64,000 nt of DNA. Source: Paenibacillus sp. 37. GTDB lineage: Bacteria > Bacillota > Bacilli > Paenibacillales > Paenibacillaceae. The stretch covers positions 372,001-436,000 of the forward strand of contig NZ_CP043761.1 in assembly GCF_008386395.1 (NCBI RefSeq). Reading direction: 5' to 3'. The notes beneath the pieces are model-generated. The model saw only the letters and a list, made by a program, of their open reading frames with translations, was not told where the DNA came from and ran no database searches. This document shows, piece after piece, positions 1 through 8,572 of this stretch. Numbering within the stretch: position 1 is the stretch's first letter; every line of letters begins with the position of its first letter. Position numbers and translations under genes: made by a program.

Positions 1-1
1 C

Positions 2-364
2 TTTTTCGGCAGCGAACTTCGCACCAATTTCCAACCAGGCCAGCCGTTTGCTTATGTAGGGCCGGGCAATGATGGTGCGGAGACTGTCCATGTGTATGGA
101 GATATATTAGAATTTGAACCGTTGTCCAGACTTAGTTATCAGGAGCATCCTGGACCGTCGTACCATGCGAATCATGCCGAGCTTCAATCCAGAGTGGTCT
201 TCCAGTTGGAAACTGTAGGTGAGTGTACGAAGCTGACGCTGATCAATGATCAATTTACAGATAACCATCCTTCCTTTGCGAATGCACAGAGCAGCTGGTG
301 GATGATTCTAAGCAGCATCAAAACTTGGGTGGAAACGGGGAAAACACTGAATTTTGGCTGGTAG
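2..364 (+). CDS. SRPBCC (AHSA1-like) domain protein, 3' end only
   Basis: The gene enters from before the window; about 120 C-terminal residues are visible in an open frame from base 2 to a TAG stop. The pattern of an FGSEL-type strand, a GDILEFEP strand, an LSY strand and a C-terminal helix with SSWWMILSSIKTWVETG is that of the SRPBCC/AHSA1 (START-like) fold, which makes a hydrophobic ligand cavity. The family has many roles and no ligand can be assigned. The end is followed by a strong hairpin terminator, so it is the last gene of its unit. The start and the N-terminal half lie outside the window. Confidence 0.75.
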   Translation, partial: FFGSELRTNFQPGQPFAYVGPGNDGAETVHVYGDILEFEPLSRLSYQEHPGPSYHANHAELQSRVVFQLETVGECTKLTLINDQFTDNHPSFANAQSSWWMILSSIKTWVETGKTLNFGW

Positions 365-420
365 CTGGTGAGAGGCAGTCATTTAAGATTTATTTTCATA
401 AAAATAAAGGCAATTACTAT

Positions 421-458
421 AAGAACCAGTGCTGTTTCAGCGCTGGTTCTTGTTTTTA
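421..458 (+). terminator. Rho-independent terminator after the SRPBCC gene
   Basis: A 14-bp stem (421-434 with 438-451, one G-U pair) closes a 3-base loop and is followed by a T-rich stretch. Confidence 0.85.
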
Positions 459-540
459 TACAAAATTGAGTTCATTGCTCTACACTTAATGTCTGATAAT
501 GTCGAAATATATATCATATGAGCTAAGAGGAGAAATGAGC

Positions 541-2070
541 ATGTTTCGTAAACGTACTGAATCGACCAAACACCTTCGTACAGATGCGCATCAGAATTTA
601 CTGGAGTATAGTCGTAAACTGGTAGCAAACGCAGAAAAGGGCAACTATGACGCATGGATCGAAGATGGCATTGAGTTTCAGGATACTAATGAAATAGCTA
701 GTAATATCAAAAAAGCAGTACATATGATGAAAGCTCAAAACGAAGACGTGGAAATGCGCCTTAAAATGCTGAATCAGGCGATGAATGTGGGATTATGGGA
801 ATCTGAAATTGTTGCTGGTGATCCACTGGATAACAATAACATCGTCTCATTTTCGAATGAATTCCGCCAAATGTTAGGATTCCATAATGCCAAGGAATAT
901 CCCAATTCATTTGCAAGCTGGGCGAAGTCAATATATCCGGATGACAGACCTCAACTGGTGCAGGAGATTATGAAACATGTGAATGACACAAGAGCAACAA
1001 CTGCCTATAACGTCATCAGCCGTATGATTACAAAAAGTGGAGAGACTCGCTGGTTCCGATGCCTTGGACAAGTCATCCGAAATCAGGCTGGAGTTCCAGT
1101 CAAACTTCTGGGCATCATGTTTGATATTCATGAGGAGAAGAGCAAGTCTGATGAGTTAGAAGCACTCGTCACCCGATATGATCTGGTTAACCGCGCCTTG
1201 GTGGAGGCACCGTGGGATATGACGGTTGTGGCTGGAGATGTGGTTAATCCGAACAATGAATTTTGGTGGTCACCCCAGTTCCGTAAAGAGTTAGGGTTTA
1301 AAGACGAGCAGGATTTCCCGAATGTGTTCAGCAGCTGGAGCAGCCGACTTCATCCGGAAGACCATGATCGGACGATCAACGAATTTGCCAGACATATGAA
1401 CGATTACAGTGGTCGTACGCCGTACGATCTGGATTATCGTCTGCAGCGCAAAGACGGGGAGTATCGGTGGTATCACGCGGGTGGGGAGACCATTAGGGAT
1501 CAGGATGGAGTACCGCTCCGTGTAGCTGGCACCATTCGGGATGTCACCCATGAGAAGAATAAGGAACAGATCGTGGAAGCCATGAATCTGAAAACAAAAC
1601 AATTGTCGGAGTCCATAGGTGAGATGGTGCGTGGAATCAATTCGATTACGGATCAGGCACAGGATTTGGTGACTGCACAGGAGTTATCTGCCGATGCAGC
1701 CATTCAAGTGAAAAGCAGTGCAGATGATACGAAGAATATCACCGTGTTTATTCGAGAGATTGCCAGTCAGACCAATCTGCTGGGGTTGAATGCGGCCATT
1801 GAAGCTGCACGAGCGGGAGAGCTGGGACTGGGATTTGGCGTTGTTGCAGGAGAAGTGCGGAAACTGGCTGATCACAGTTCGGAGGCCACAGTAAATATCG
1901 AAGATAGCATGCAGAAGATGAAAACACTGATTGATCAGATTCTTGAGCACATCGGTAATATGTCCACGTTAACACAAAATCAAGCTGCTCTGACACAACA
2001 GGTGAATGCTTCAATGGATGAGATCAACACCATGTCACAGGATCTGGTTAATTACTCGCGGAATCTATAA
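541..2070 (+). CDS. Soluble methyl-accepting chemotaxis protein with two PAS domains
   Basis: A cytoplasmic chemoreceptor of about 509 residues that should feed CheA/CheW. Two PAS (PAS_3-like) domains follow each other at roughly residues 75-200 and 215-345; each ends in the WFR or YRWYHAGG strand and a DVTHEK or DIHEEK motif typical of PAS-PAC modules. A short signalling domain follows, with the conserved hairpin tip EIASQTNLLGLNAAIEAARAG. No membrane segment or signal peptide is visible, so the ligand is probably intracellular (redox, oxygen or a metabolite). I start it at 541 because AGGAG (528-532) is 8 bases upstream; an in-frame ATG at 499 has no site. The signalling domain is short for an MCP. 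It is monocistronic, with a terminator right after it. Confidence 0.85.
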   Translation: MFRKRTESTKHLRTDAHQNLLEYSRKLVANAEKGNYDAWIEDGIEFQDTNEIASNIKKAVHMMKAQNEDVEMRLKMLNQAMNVGLWESEIVAGDPLDNNNIVSFSNEFRQMLGFHNAKEYPNSFASWAKSIYPDDRPQLVQEIMKHVNDTRATTAYNVISRMITKSGETRWFRCLGQVIRNQAGVPVKLLGIMFDIHEEKSKSDELEALVTRYDLVNRALVEAPWDMTVVAGDVVNPNNEFWWSPQFRKELGFKDEQDFPNVFSSWSSRLHPEDHDRTINEFARHMNDYSGRTPYDLDYRLQRKDGEYRWYHAGGETIRDQDGVPLRVAGTIRDVTHEKNKEQIVEAMNLKTKQLSESIGEMVRGINSITDQAQDLVTAQELSADAAIQVKSSADDTKNITVFIREIASQTNLLGLNAAIEAARAGELGLGFGVVAGEVRKLADHSSEATVNIEDSMQKMKTLIDQILEHIGNMSTLTQNQAALTQQVNASMDEINTMSQDLVNYSRNL

Positions 2071-2120
2071 TCTCGAAGCCGTTTCTTATAACATCACGAT
2101 CATTGGCAACAACATCAATA

Positions 2121-2160
2121 AAAAACCACCGGGAAGCATTTCTGCTCCCGGTGGTTTTTT
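2121..2160. terminator. Bidirectional terminator between the MCP gene and pyk
   Basis: A 14-bp stem (2121-2134 with 2146-2159) has A-rich and T-rich flanks, so it can serve the plus-strand MCP gene and the minus-strand pyk gene that converge here. Confidence 0.85.
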
Positions 2161-2208
2161 GTATTTCTATTTTATAGCTAAGATATATAGCTTCCGTTAG
2201 CTATTGAA

Positions 2209-3624
2209 TTAAACTTGTTGAACTTTGATCAGGTTTGTATTACCGGATTGACCGATTGGAACACCAGCGGACAACACAATGATGTCACCTTTTTCAATGT
2301 AACCTGTTTTGATTGCGTTCCGCGTAGCCGATTCGAACATTTCATCCGTTGTTGTTACTTTGTCGCCCATAACCGGAATGACACCTGAGAGCAGGCAGAT
2401 CTTCGCCAATACTTCTTCATGTTGTGTAACTGCGATGATTGGTGCTTTTGGACGATACTTGGATATCATACGTGCTGTGAATCCACTCTCAGTCGAAGTG
2501 ATGATTGCTTTTGCATTCAGTACGAGGGAAGAACTTACAGCGCCCTGACTGATAACTTCAGTAATATCAGCGATCTGTTGAGCCGATTTTTGTGCGAATT
2601 GCTCTTTGTAATCGATCATCGTTTCAGCACGGCGAGCAACAGCAGCCATCGTGCGCACGGATTGTACCGGATATTTACCAGCAGCGGATTCACCGGACAA
2701 CATCACAACGTCAGCACCTTGAAGTACAGCATTGGCCACATCACTAACTTCGGAACGAGTAGGGCGTGGGTTCACTTGCATGGACTCCAGCATGTGTGTA
2801 GCTACGATAACTGGTTTACCAGCGCGGTTACATTTATCGATCATTTCTTTTTGCATCATGGGTACGTCTTCGATTGGCACCTCAACACCGAGATCTCCAC
2901 GAGCTACCATGATGCCGTCAGATGCTTCAATAATATCGTCCAGGTTGGTCATACCTTCCTGGTTTTCGATTTTGGAGATGATCTGAACGTGGTCTACACC
3001 GCGTTCTTTCAAAATGCTGCGGATTTCACGGATGTCATCACCTTTACGAACAAAGGATGCTGCGATAATTTCGATATCGTTTTCGATCCCAAATCCGATG
3101 TGCATAACGTCACGCTCGGTTACACCTGGCAATGTCGTTTTGATTCCTGGCAAGTTAACCCCTTTGCGTGGTTTCAGAATGCCGCCACTGATGATTTTGC
3201 AATGGATATCGGATCCTTCCACAGACAGTACAGTCAGATCCACAAGGCCATCATCGATGAGGATACGATCGCCAGGTTTCACAACGAGGTTCAGTTCTGG
3301 ATAGTTTACCGAGATACGCTCAGCGTCACCAAGAATTTCTTCAGTAGTCAGGATCAGCTCTTTACCAGCTTGCAGATGGCAGGATGCTTCTTTCAGTTTG
3401 CCGATACGTACTTCCGGCCCTTTGATGTCCATCATGATCGGTATATAGGTGTTCAGTTCGGAAGCTGCTTTGCGGATATTGTTAATCCGTGTAACGTGAT
3501 CTTCCAGTTCGCCATGAGCCATGTTCAGACGGGCAACGGTCATACCTTCCTGAATCATTACTTTTAACAATTCGATTGAGTCACAAGCAGGTCCCATGGT
3601 ACAAATAATTTTTGTTTTTAACAT
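2209..3624 (-). CDS. pyk: Pyruvate kinase
   Basis: Last step of glycolysis: phosphoenolpyruvate plus ADP gives pyruvate plus ATP, in the cytoplasm. The 471-residue protein opens with TKIICTMGPACDS, has the K+/Mg2+ site region MDIKGPEVRIG, the active-site stretch ISKIENQEGM, the signature GIMVARGDLGVEVP and the MLESM motif. This is the E. coli-like length; the Bacillus subtilis enzyme carries an extra C-terminal PEP-utilizer-like domain that is absent here. Start chosen at 3624 because GAGGAGG lies just upstream; the open frame continues to 3744 without a site. It is divergent from an AraC-type regulator. Confidence 0.96.
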   Translation of the reverse strand: MLKTKIICTMGPACDSIELLKVMIQEGMTVARLNMAHGELEDHVTRINNIRKAASELNTYIPIMMDIKGPEVRIGKLKEASCHLQAGKELILTTEEILGDAERISVNYPELNLVVKPGDRILIDDGLVDLTVLSVEGSDIHCKIISGGILKPRKGVNLPGIKTTLPGVTERDVMHIGFGIENDIEIIAASFVRKGDDIREIRSILKERGVDHVQIISKIENQEGMTNLDDIIEASDGIMVARGDLGVEVPIEDVPMMQKEMIDKCNRAGKPVIVATHMLESMQVNPRPTRSEVSDVANAVLQGADVVMLSGESAAGKYPVQSVRTMAAVARRAETMIDYKEQFAQKSAQQIADITEVISQGAVSSSLVLNAKAIITSTESGFTARMISKYRPKAPIIAVTQHEEVLAKICLLSGVIPVMGDKVTTTDEMFESATRNAIKTGYIEKGDIIVLSAGVPIGQSGNTNLIKVQQV

Positions 3625-3736
3625 GCTGATTTCCTCCTCATATTTAAGCTTATATGTGTATTGTAGCGTTTTCTGTCGAATCAGGGTATGAACTATAGTA
3701 CAATGATTAGAGTATAGTCCGATAATGAGGTGTGTT

Positions 3737-4516
3737 ATGGTCACTCCACTTGAAGTACGACATATTAATGGTGTCGGTTGGTACGAAGAAGCTGTGCAAT
3801 CTCAAGAAACTTGGCGGCTTAGCTTGGTTACTTATGGAAAATGTGTATATTGGGTGAACGGTGATAAACAGATCATGGAAAAAGGTGAATTGCTCCTCAT
3901 TCCAGGTGGTACCCCATATTACGGCAAGAGTATTCCTACAGTAACGCACACACAGATTGTAATTCAACTGCAACGCGACCATATGGAAACTTTGCCTGCA
4001 CTGGAACGGTATGAGGCATTGCGGCATAAACCTGGATGTTACGAACTGATCCATCAACGCATGAGCGCTATTTATCAACAATGGCAAGAGCGTCCTTCTT
4101 ATTATGTCATGATGAGCCAAGCCTTATTGATGGAAGTGTTGATTTATATGAACAGGGAGCTTGATCGTGGAGTTATCCCGCCGGAGAGGCATAATCATGT
4201 TGAACGGATGAAGCGATATATAGAGCGGCATTATCGGGAGAAAGTGACGAAGGAAGAACTCGGGGACGAGATCAAAAAAACTCCCAATTATGCTGCTGCA
4301 TTATTCAAAAGCATGACAAATCAGACCATCAGTCAATATGTCCATGATCAACGGATGAAACGAGCCATATATCTGCTCACCGAGTCACAACTCTCCATCC
4401 AGGAAATTGCCGAATTTCTCGGCTACCGGGATCTGTCTTATTTTTACCGCATATTCAAACGTATAACCGGAAGTCCACCGTCTGACCTTCTTCATGAACG
4501 ACCACCTATAGCATGA
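3737..4516 (+). CDS. AraC-family transcriptional regulator
   Basis: A 259-residue AraC/XylS regulator. The N-terminal half is a cupin-like sensing domain (GELLLIPGGTPYYG). The C-terminal 100 residues carry two helix-turn-helix units: VTKEELGDEIKKTPNYAAALFKSMTNQTISQYVHDQRMKRA read across, then SIQEIAEFLGYRDLSYFYRIFKRITGSPPSDLL split over the second motif. Start at 3737 fits GAGG at 3727-3730; an ATG at 3725 would leave no room for a site. It is divergent from pyk across about 110 bp, but AraC proteins near sugar genes often act elsewhere, so the target is unknown. Confidence 0.9.
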   Translation: MVTPLEVRHINGVGWYEEAVQSQETWRLSLVTYGKCVYWVNGDKQIMEKGELLLIPGGTPYYGKSIPTVTHTQIVIQLQRDHMETLPALERYEALRHKPGCYELIHQRMSAIYQQWQERPSYYVMMSQALLMEVLIYMNRELDRGVIPPERHNHVERMKRYIERHYREKVTKEELGDEIKKTPNYAAALFKSMTNQTISQYVHDQRMKRAIYLLTESQLSIQEIAEFLGYRDLSYFYRIFKRITGSPPSDLLHERPPIA

Positions 4517-4579
4517 AACGCGTAGTCCAACCCAAATAAAGTTCTTCTATATAAGTAGGTTTAATTAAATGAGTACAAA

Positions 4580-4604
4580 AAAAGAGGGCCTAGGCCCTCT
4601 TTTG
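4580..4604. terminator. Bidirectional terminator between the araC-type gene and the PAP2 gene
   Basis: A perfect 11-bp palindromic stem (4580-4590 with 4593-4603) has A and T tails on either side and lies between convergent genes. Confidence 0.85.
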
Positions 4605-4650
4605 CTGTATAGCAGGATCATCATCCCACCTGTTACTTATATAAATGTCG

Positions 4651-5322
4651 TTATACATGACTGCTTGGGTTAGAAGCTGTGAGTGGCTGCTTGCCTTTTT
4701 TTCGTGCCTGCCCAAGACGAAGAGCAAAGACATGTACAGTCCAATACGCGGCCTCAGCAAACAAAATGCCGCCAGCGATGTCCAGCAAGGAATGCTGTTT
4801 TACAAACACCGTTGAAGCAATAATCAACCACAGCCATACCGACCAAGAAATCCGTGCCATAGGCTTAAAGTTCAAGTGTCTGTTGATCACAATAAACAGC
4901 AAATAGCTGGTCAGAACGTGAACACTTGGGAAACAGTTGAAGGGCGCATCATTTATATAGATAAACTGTACTAACACGCTACTCAGATCAGTTCCGCCGA
5001 TCTCAGGGCGCGGGACATGGGTAGGAAAAATCGCAAAACAGACATTGGCAGCCATGACACCAACATTGTAGGTAATCAGCGTGCGCCAGAATAGCGACTT
5101 GTTCGTCAGACCCAAATAGAGAAATCCAAGATACAGAATGGGCATCCAGCTAATGTACGGATAAATAAATTCTTTGAGAAAAGGAATCTGTGTATCAATC
5201 CAGGCATAATTGTAGAAGACATCACTTCCGGTGTTGCTGCCTAGAAATACGTAAATGGAGCCTTGGAGCGGTATGCACAGAATAGCCAGTAAATGCCCCC
5301 AGCGCTGAAAGAATGCTTTCAT
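4651..5322 (-). CDS. PAP2-superfamily membrane phosphatase/transferase
   Basis: A 223-residue polytopic membrane protein with about six hydrophobic segments. It carries the late PAP2 motifs CFPSVHVLTSY and STVFVKQHSLLDIAGG, whose histidines form the phosphatase centre; the architecture resembles the inositolphosphotransferase/AUR1-like branch of PAP2. Lipid phosphate or pyrophosphate is the likely substrate at the membrane, but which one cannot be said. The ribosome binding site is GGGGGAT ahead of ATG 5322. The C-terminal tail is Lys/Arg- and Ser-rich and should be cytoplasmic. Confidence 0.85.
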   Translation of the reverse strand: MKAFFQRWGHLLAILCIPLQGSIYVFLGSNTGSDVFYNYAWIDTQIPFLKEFIYPYISWMPILYLGFLYLGLTNKSLFWRTLITYNVGVMAANVCFAIFPTHVPRPEIGGTDLSSVLVQFIYINDAPFNCFPSVHVLTSYLLFIVINRHLNFKPMARISWSVWLWLIIASTVFVKQHSLLDIAGGILFAEAAYWTVHVFALRLGQARKKGKQPLTASNPSSHV

Positions 5323-5627
5323 AGTATCCCCCTGATTTCATTATGCATTGTGAAACTATCGTTAATGGGTACTTCATAGATATATGACGCTGAAGAGTCG
5401 CGACACCCCTGCAGCATTGAACTCTTGTAATACTATAATGGACAGATAAAGGTATAAGCCATACCTGATTTTAGGGGAAAAGAGGTTAGTATAAGTCTCT
5501 TTTTTGTTACTTTTATAGTTTTATCCATAATAGGGATATTCAATATACGGATGATGTGATACAACTATATTGGCATATAAGTTCTTATGACAACGGAAAA
5601 CATAAATGAAACGAGGTAGGCAAATGT
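5323..5627. other. Intergenic region between PAP2 and CPBP genes
   Basis: 305 bp upstream of two divergent genes, so it must hold both promoters, but I could not pick convincing -35/-10 pairs. A short inverted repeat GGTAT/ATACC lies at 5451-5465, and a weak hairpin with a T run (AAAAGAG/CTCTTTT, 5478-5503) could attenuate transcription toward the CPBP gene. Confidence 0.4.
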
Positions 5628-6416
5628 ATGATTAATGCGCAATCCAAGCCGAAACATTCCTTTTCCGAGCGCAAACCTGTGCTCACCGTTGTAATTATTG
5701 AGCTGCTTCTCCTGTTAGCCGTATTTGCAGCAGGGGCCATTGCGACGATAAAGCAACTGGACTACACTTCCCCTGTACTCATTTCCTTTACACCCATCGC
5801 AATTGTTCTGATGATCTATCTGACGTTAAGGCGCAAGTGGGGAGAGACTGGATTCCGATCTTTGCGAAGTATCCCGGCTGGCCACGCAAAGTATTATATT
5901 CCACTACTCCTTGTACTGGGTACACTTTCACTGAAAGGATTTGGGGAGCTGAGCTTGTCACGGGTAGCCTTTTTCATCTTTTTTACCTTGCTCGTAGCTT
6001 TTGTTGAGGAAACGATCTATCGTGGACTTATTTTCAAAACATTGCTTCAAAAAAGTGCAGTGGCCGCAGTTGTGACCTCCAGCATATTGTTTTCGATTAC
6101 ACATCTGCTGAACGCATTGTCTGGTCAGGATATGACGGATACGATCATGCAATTGATCTATGCGCTGCTCCTGGGAGTTGTACTTGCGTTATTGATGCTG
6201 AAGAACGGAAATATCGTACCGCTTATATTGTTTCATTTCATACATAATCTGATTCAATTTCTAGGGAATGATCTGGAGGACACAGGTACACTTCCTTACG
6301 ATCTGTTTATACTGGCAGTACTGATTGCTTACTGTGCATGGTTAGTGTGGAGCATTCGAACAAATTCGTCTATTCCATCCAAAGGGAGTGAGCAAGCGAA
6401 TACGGTTGTTCATTAA
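5628..6416 (+). CDS. CPBP-family intramembrane glutamic endopeptidase
   Basis: A 262-residue membrane protein of the CAAX protease and bacteriocin-processing (CPBP/Abi) family. The catalytic motif EExxxR is intact as E127-E128 and R132 (VEETIYRG); the later membrane histidines appear in SITHLLNAL and FHFIHN. Several hydrophobic helices flank them. Bacterial members have been linked to bacteriocin immunity, peptide processing or membrane-protein turnover; nothing nearby shows which applies. GAGGTAGG precedes the ATG at 5628. No terminator is obvious after the stop. Confidence 0.88.
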   Translation: MINAQSKPKHSFSERKPVLTVVIIELLLLLAVFAAGAIATIKQLDYTSPVLISFTPIAIVLMIYLTLRRKWGETGFRSLRSIPAGHAKYYIPLLLVLGTLSLKGFGELSLSRVAFFIFFTLLVAFVEETIYRGLIFKTLLQKSAVAAVVTSSILFSITHLLNALSGQDMTDTIMQLIYALLLGVVLALLMLKNGNIVPLILFHFIHNLIQFLGNDLEDTGTLPYDLFILAVLIAYCAWLVWSIRTNSSIPSKGSEQANTVVH

Positions 6417-6566
6417 GGTATTGCGGGTATTGCTTGAAAGTAGTTATCATACAGTTTCCCGTCAGCAGTTGGATCATGGTATACTTCAGTCTGGCGGGAA
6501 GACAGATATGTTCATGATACGAGGTCTGCCCATCCGTACATTAAGGTTTAGACAGTAGGTGATATA

Positions 6567-6803
6567 GTGGAGAAGACAGCACAAGGTGTAGCAGAATGGA
6601 TGGTACAGGAGATTAAATTCACAGGAACACTTCATCAGGAAGCTGCCATAGAATATGTGAAGACCCATTTCGGCGAAGAGTTTGTTTTTGTGAACGAGAA
6701 CGGCAATACATCATTGTCCAAAGAAGTGAAGAAAGCTTTCCGTAAGCTTCATCGTGGGCAGATCGCCTGGGATCGGGATGCATTTATGTGGGCATGGACA
6801 TAG
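6567..6803 (+). CDS. DUF6953-family small protein
   Basis: A 78-residue acidic protein with a GTG start and only a weak site (TAGGTGA). The pattern AEWMVQEIK...HQEAAIEYVKTHFGEEFVFVNENGN...SKEVKKAFRKL and a final WDRDAFMWAW block match what I recall of the DUF6953 family of Bacillales. It looks like a small winged-helix-type fold, but no function is known. It stands alone between the CPBP gene and csp. Confidence 0.7.
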   Translation: MEKTAQGVAEWMVQEIKFTGTLHQEAAIEYVKTHFGEEFVFVNENGNTSLSKEVKKAFRKLHRGQIAWDRDAFMWAWT

Positions 6804-7011
6804 TGTGTTATACTGGATTAAGATGATTCATTGGTTGTGTTGGATATGCATGTCAGAATATTATATAAAAAATGTATAAGATGGATTAGATCTGCATATC
6901 CTTTCATAAGACCGTACACAAGTGACCAGGCACATAAGCGTGATAAACCTTGGCCCCACACGTGTTAATAACATGTATTTCCAAAGCTGTTTGAAAAGAA
7001 AATACAAAGAT

Positions 7012-7040
7012 TTGCTTTTTGGCTGAATTGGAGTTATAAT
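7012..7040 (+). promoter_or_regulatory. Promoter of the cold-shock gene, with a long leader
   Basis: TTGCTT (7012-7017) and TATAAT (7035-7040) have a 17-bp spacer. Transcription would start near 7047 and leave a leader of about 150 nt before the csp ATG, the usual layout for thermosensitive csp mRNAs. The rest of the 395 bp upstream gap (6804-7011) shows nothing I can name. Confidence 0.75.
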
Positions 7041-7198
7041 AAAAACAAGTTGTAGAGAGTGGAAAACCTAATTCATATATTGTAAAGGGCGATCACTTAT
7101 AGGTTTATGACTGGTACCTTTTTCAATGTGTGAATTTTTATTTGCTTGCTGCAAAGAACAAAGGAACATGTTAATCTTTATTTGGAGGTGTAATTCAC

Positions 7199-7399
7199 AT
7201 GCAAAACGGAACAGTAAAATGGTTCAACGCTGATAAAGGCTTCGGTTTCATCGAAGTTGAAGGCGGAGAAGATGTATTCGTACACTTCAGCGCTATTACA
7301 GGCGAAGGCTTCAAAACGCTGGACGAAGGTCAACGCGTGCAATTTAAAATTGTACAAGGAAACCGTGGTCCTCAAGCAGAAGAAGTTGTAAAACTGTAA
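7199..7399 (+). CDS. csp: Cold-shock protein (CspA/CspB family)
   Basis: A 66-residue single cold-shock domain, an RNA chaperone that binds single-stranded nucleic acid. RNP1 (KGFGFIEV) and RNP2 (DVFVHF) are intact, and the protein has the usual length. TTTGGAGGTG gives a strong ribosome binding site. It is transcribed from a consensus promoter with a long leader and closed by its own terminator. Such proteins in Bacillales are often constitutive and induced further by cold; which csp paralogue this is cannot be told. A YdjO-family gene follows. Confidence 0.96.
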   Translation: MQNGTVKWFNADKGFGFIEVEGGEDVFVHFSAITGEGFKTLDEGQRVQFKIVQGNRGPQAEEVVKL

Positions 7400-7409
7400 T
7401 TAAAGCATA

Positions 7410-7454
7410 GCTGCCTTTAACATGTTATAATGGTAAAGGCAGCTTCTTTTTTTT
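7410..7454 (+). terminator. Terminator of csp
   Basis: A 10-bp stem (7410-7419 with 7434-7443) is followed by TTCTTTTTTTT. Confidence 0.9.
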
Positions 7455-7587
7455 GATCAGTTATATAAAAAGTCGCCCATTAGTTGTCGAGGTAGGAGTC
7501 CGGTGGGACGTGAAACTTCCGCTAAGTGTAGGCTTCTGTGAAATAACGTCGGTTAGATGTTTTTCCATAACAAAGGGGGTAGAAGTC

Positions 7588-7815
7588 ATGTATAATCGCA
7601 AAAAACCGTTGGAAGAGATTCCACAAGCTGATGCGGCAATCTGGGAATGTACGAGTGATACGTGCAAAGGATGGATGCGGGACAATTTTGCGTTTGATAA
7701 CGTACCTACTTGTCCGATATGTGCTTCTGAGATGGTCAGCACGACTAGGATGCTACCATTGCTTGAGAATTCGAATAGTAATCTGAAAACGATGCCTAAA
7801 GGAAATCGGATTTAA
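7588..7815 (+). CDS. ydjO: YdjO-family cold-inducible zinc-ribbon-like protein
   Basis: A 75-residue protein of the YdjO family, annotated in Bacillus as cold-inducible. The core WECTSDTCKGWMRDNF...PTCPICASEMVS has four cysteines in a zinc-ribbon-like arrangement (C-x4-C and C-x2-C), followed by a TRMLPLL tail. The start is 7588, with AAAGGGGG 8 bases upstream; an upstream open stretch from 7453 has no site. Its position directly behind csp supports a cold-shock link, but csp has a terminator, so ydjO needs its own promoter. The molecular role is unknown. Confidence 0.85.
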   Translation: MYNRKKPLEEIPQADAAIWECTSDTCKGWMRDNFAFDNVPTCPICASEMVSTTRMLPLLENSNSNLKTMPKGNRI

Positions 7816-7826
7816 CATAGCTTACC

Positions 7827-7850
7827 CGCCTCTAACGAGGTGTTTTTTTT
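7827..7850 (+). terminator. Terminator of ydjO
   Basis: A 6-bp stem (7827-7832 with 7837-7842) is followed by eight T residues. Confidence 0.75.
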
Positions 7851-7904
7851 TAAGATTAAATAGACACCCTGTGCGAAGGTAAGGGTATTAAATATGAAGT
7901 TCCC

Positions 7905-7933
7905 GGCATTCGTTTTGGCGAATGCCTTTTTTT
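7905..7933 (+). terminator. Second terminator-like hairpin downstream of ydjO
   Basis: GGCATTCG (7905-7912) pairs perfectly with CGAATGCC (7919-7926), followed by seven T residues. It is either a backup terminator or the end of a short unannotated transcript. Confidence 0.7.
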
Positions 7934-7987
7934 GTATCATTTTTTAACAGAAAATATAGTGTAATTGACGTGAATTGTATGAAAAAG

Positions 7988-8026
7988 ATAAAGACCCTTT
8001 TCGCTATAAGCAAAAAGGGTCTTTAT
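7988..8026 (-). terminator. Terminator of the 8061-8408 gene
   Basis: A perfect 14-bp stem (7988-8001 with 8013-8026) has T-rich sequence on the minus-strand exit side, just past the stop of the minus-strand gene. Confidence 0.75.
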
Positions 8027-8060
8027 TATGACTACAATTTTACCACGATCAGATTGGAAT

Positions 8061-8408
8061 TTAGATGAACAGGAATGGCAGCAGAAACAATGTTGCTACC
8101 AGAGCCAGATCGATTCCAGCTCCATAGCCGTAACCCCCACCGTATCCTCCGTAACCATATGGACCATAGGCCGAAGATTTAACTTTCTTTGATGCAATAG
8201 CGTTTTTCTTGCTGCTTTTTACCAGTTGCTGTTTGGATTTGACTGAACACAGCCGTGGTCCCTCGAAACATCCGTTCAAATATACTTTGCCATCACGACA
8301 TTGGCTAAGCGTACCATACATATGCTTACCGTCTTTCATAACAAGACAAACGGAACGTCCAACGTGCGGAGAAACCGTTTCTTCACATACCCGATTAATT
8401 CTGTACAT
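8061..8408 (-). CDS. Small protein: Sm-like N-terminus, Gly/Tyr-rich C-terminus
   Basis: A 115-residue protein of unknown function. Residues 10-55 (VGRSVCLVMKDG...YGTLSQCRDGKVYLNG) resemble a short beta-barrel of the Sm/LSm kind. A Lys/Ser-rich stretch comes next, then a run of Gly-Tyr repeats (YGPYGYGGYGGGYGYG) and a hydrophobic end (LALVATLFLLPFLFI). The tail recalls YjcZ-type sporulation peptides and spore-coat proteins, so a coat or membrane-associated sporulation role is possible. ATG at 8408 follows GAGGAGG. Its upstream region overlaps that of the divergent methyltransferase. Confidence 0.75.
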   Translation of the reverse strand: MYRINRVCEETVSPHVGRSVCLVMKDGKHMYGTLSQCRDGKVYLNGCFEGPRLCSVKSKQQLVKSSKKNAIASKKVKSSAYGPYGYGGYGGGYGYGAGIDLALVATLFLLPFLFI

Positions 8409-8572
8409 GCATATCCTCCTCATTAGATGTGGTTGCCGCTTGAATTCAACGGTTTGTATATCATAGTAAATAAAAGAGGATTTGGTATGGACGAGTACCC
8501 GGTAAATCGAATAGGGAGAAGCCGTTTTTGAGTCTATTCCATACACTGGGAGGAGTGAGGAGGGGATGTTGC

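Noticed and set aside
2419..3567. A 382-codon open frame antisense to pyk
   Set aside because: It is fully inside a clearly conserved pyruvate kinase gene, has no ribosome site, and its composition is that of a codon-bias shadow.
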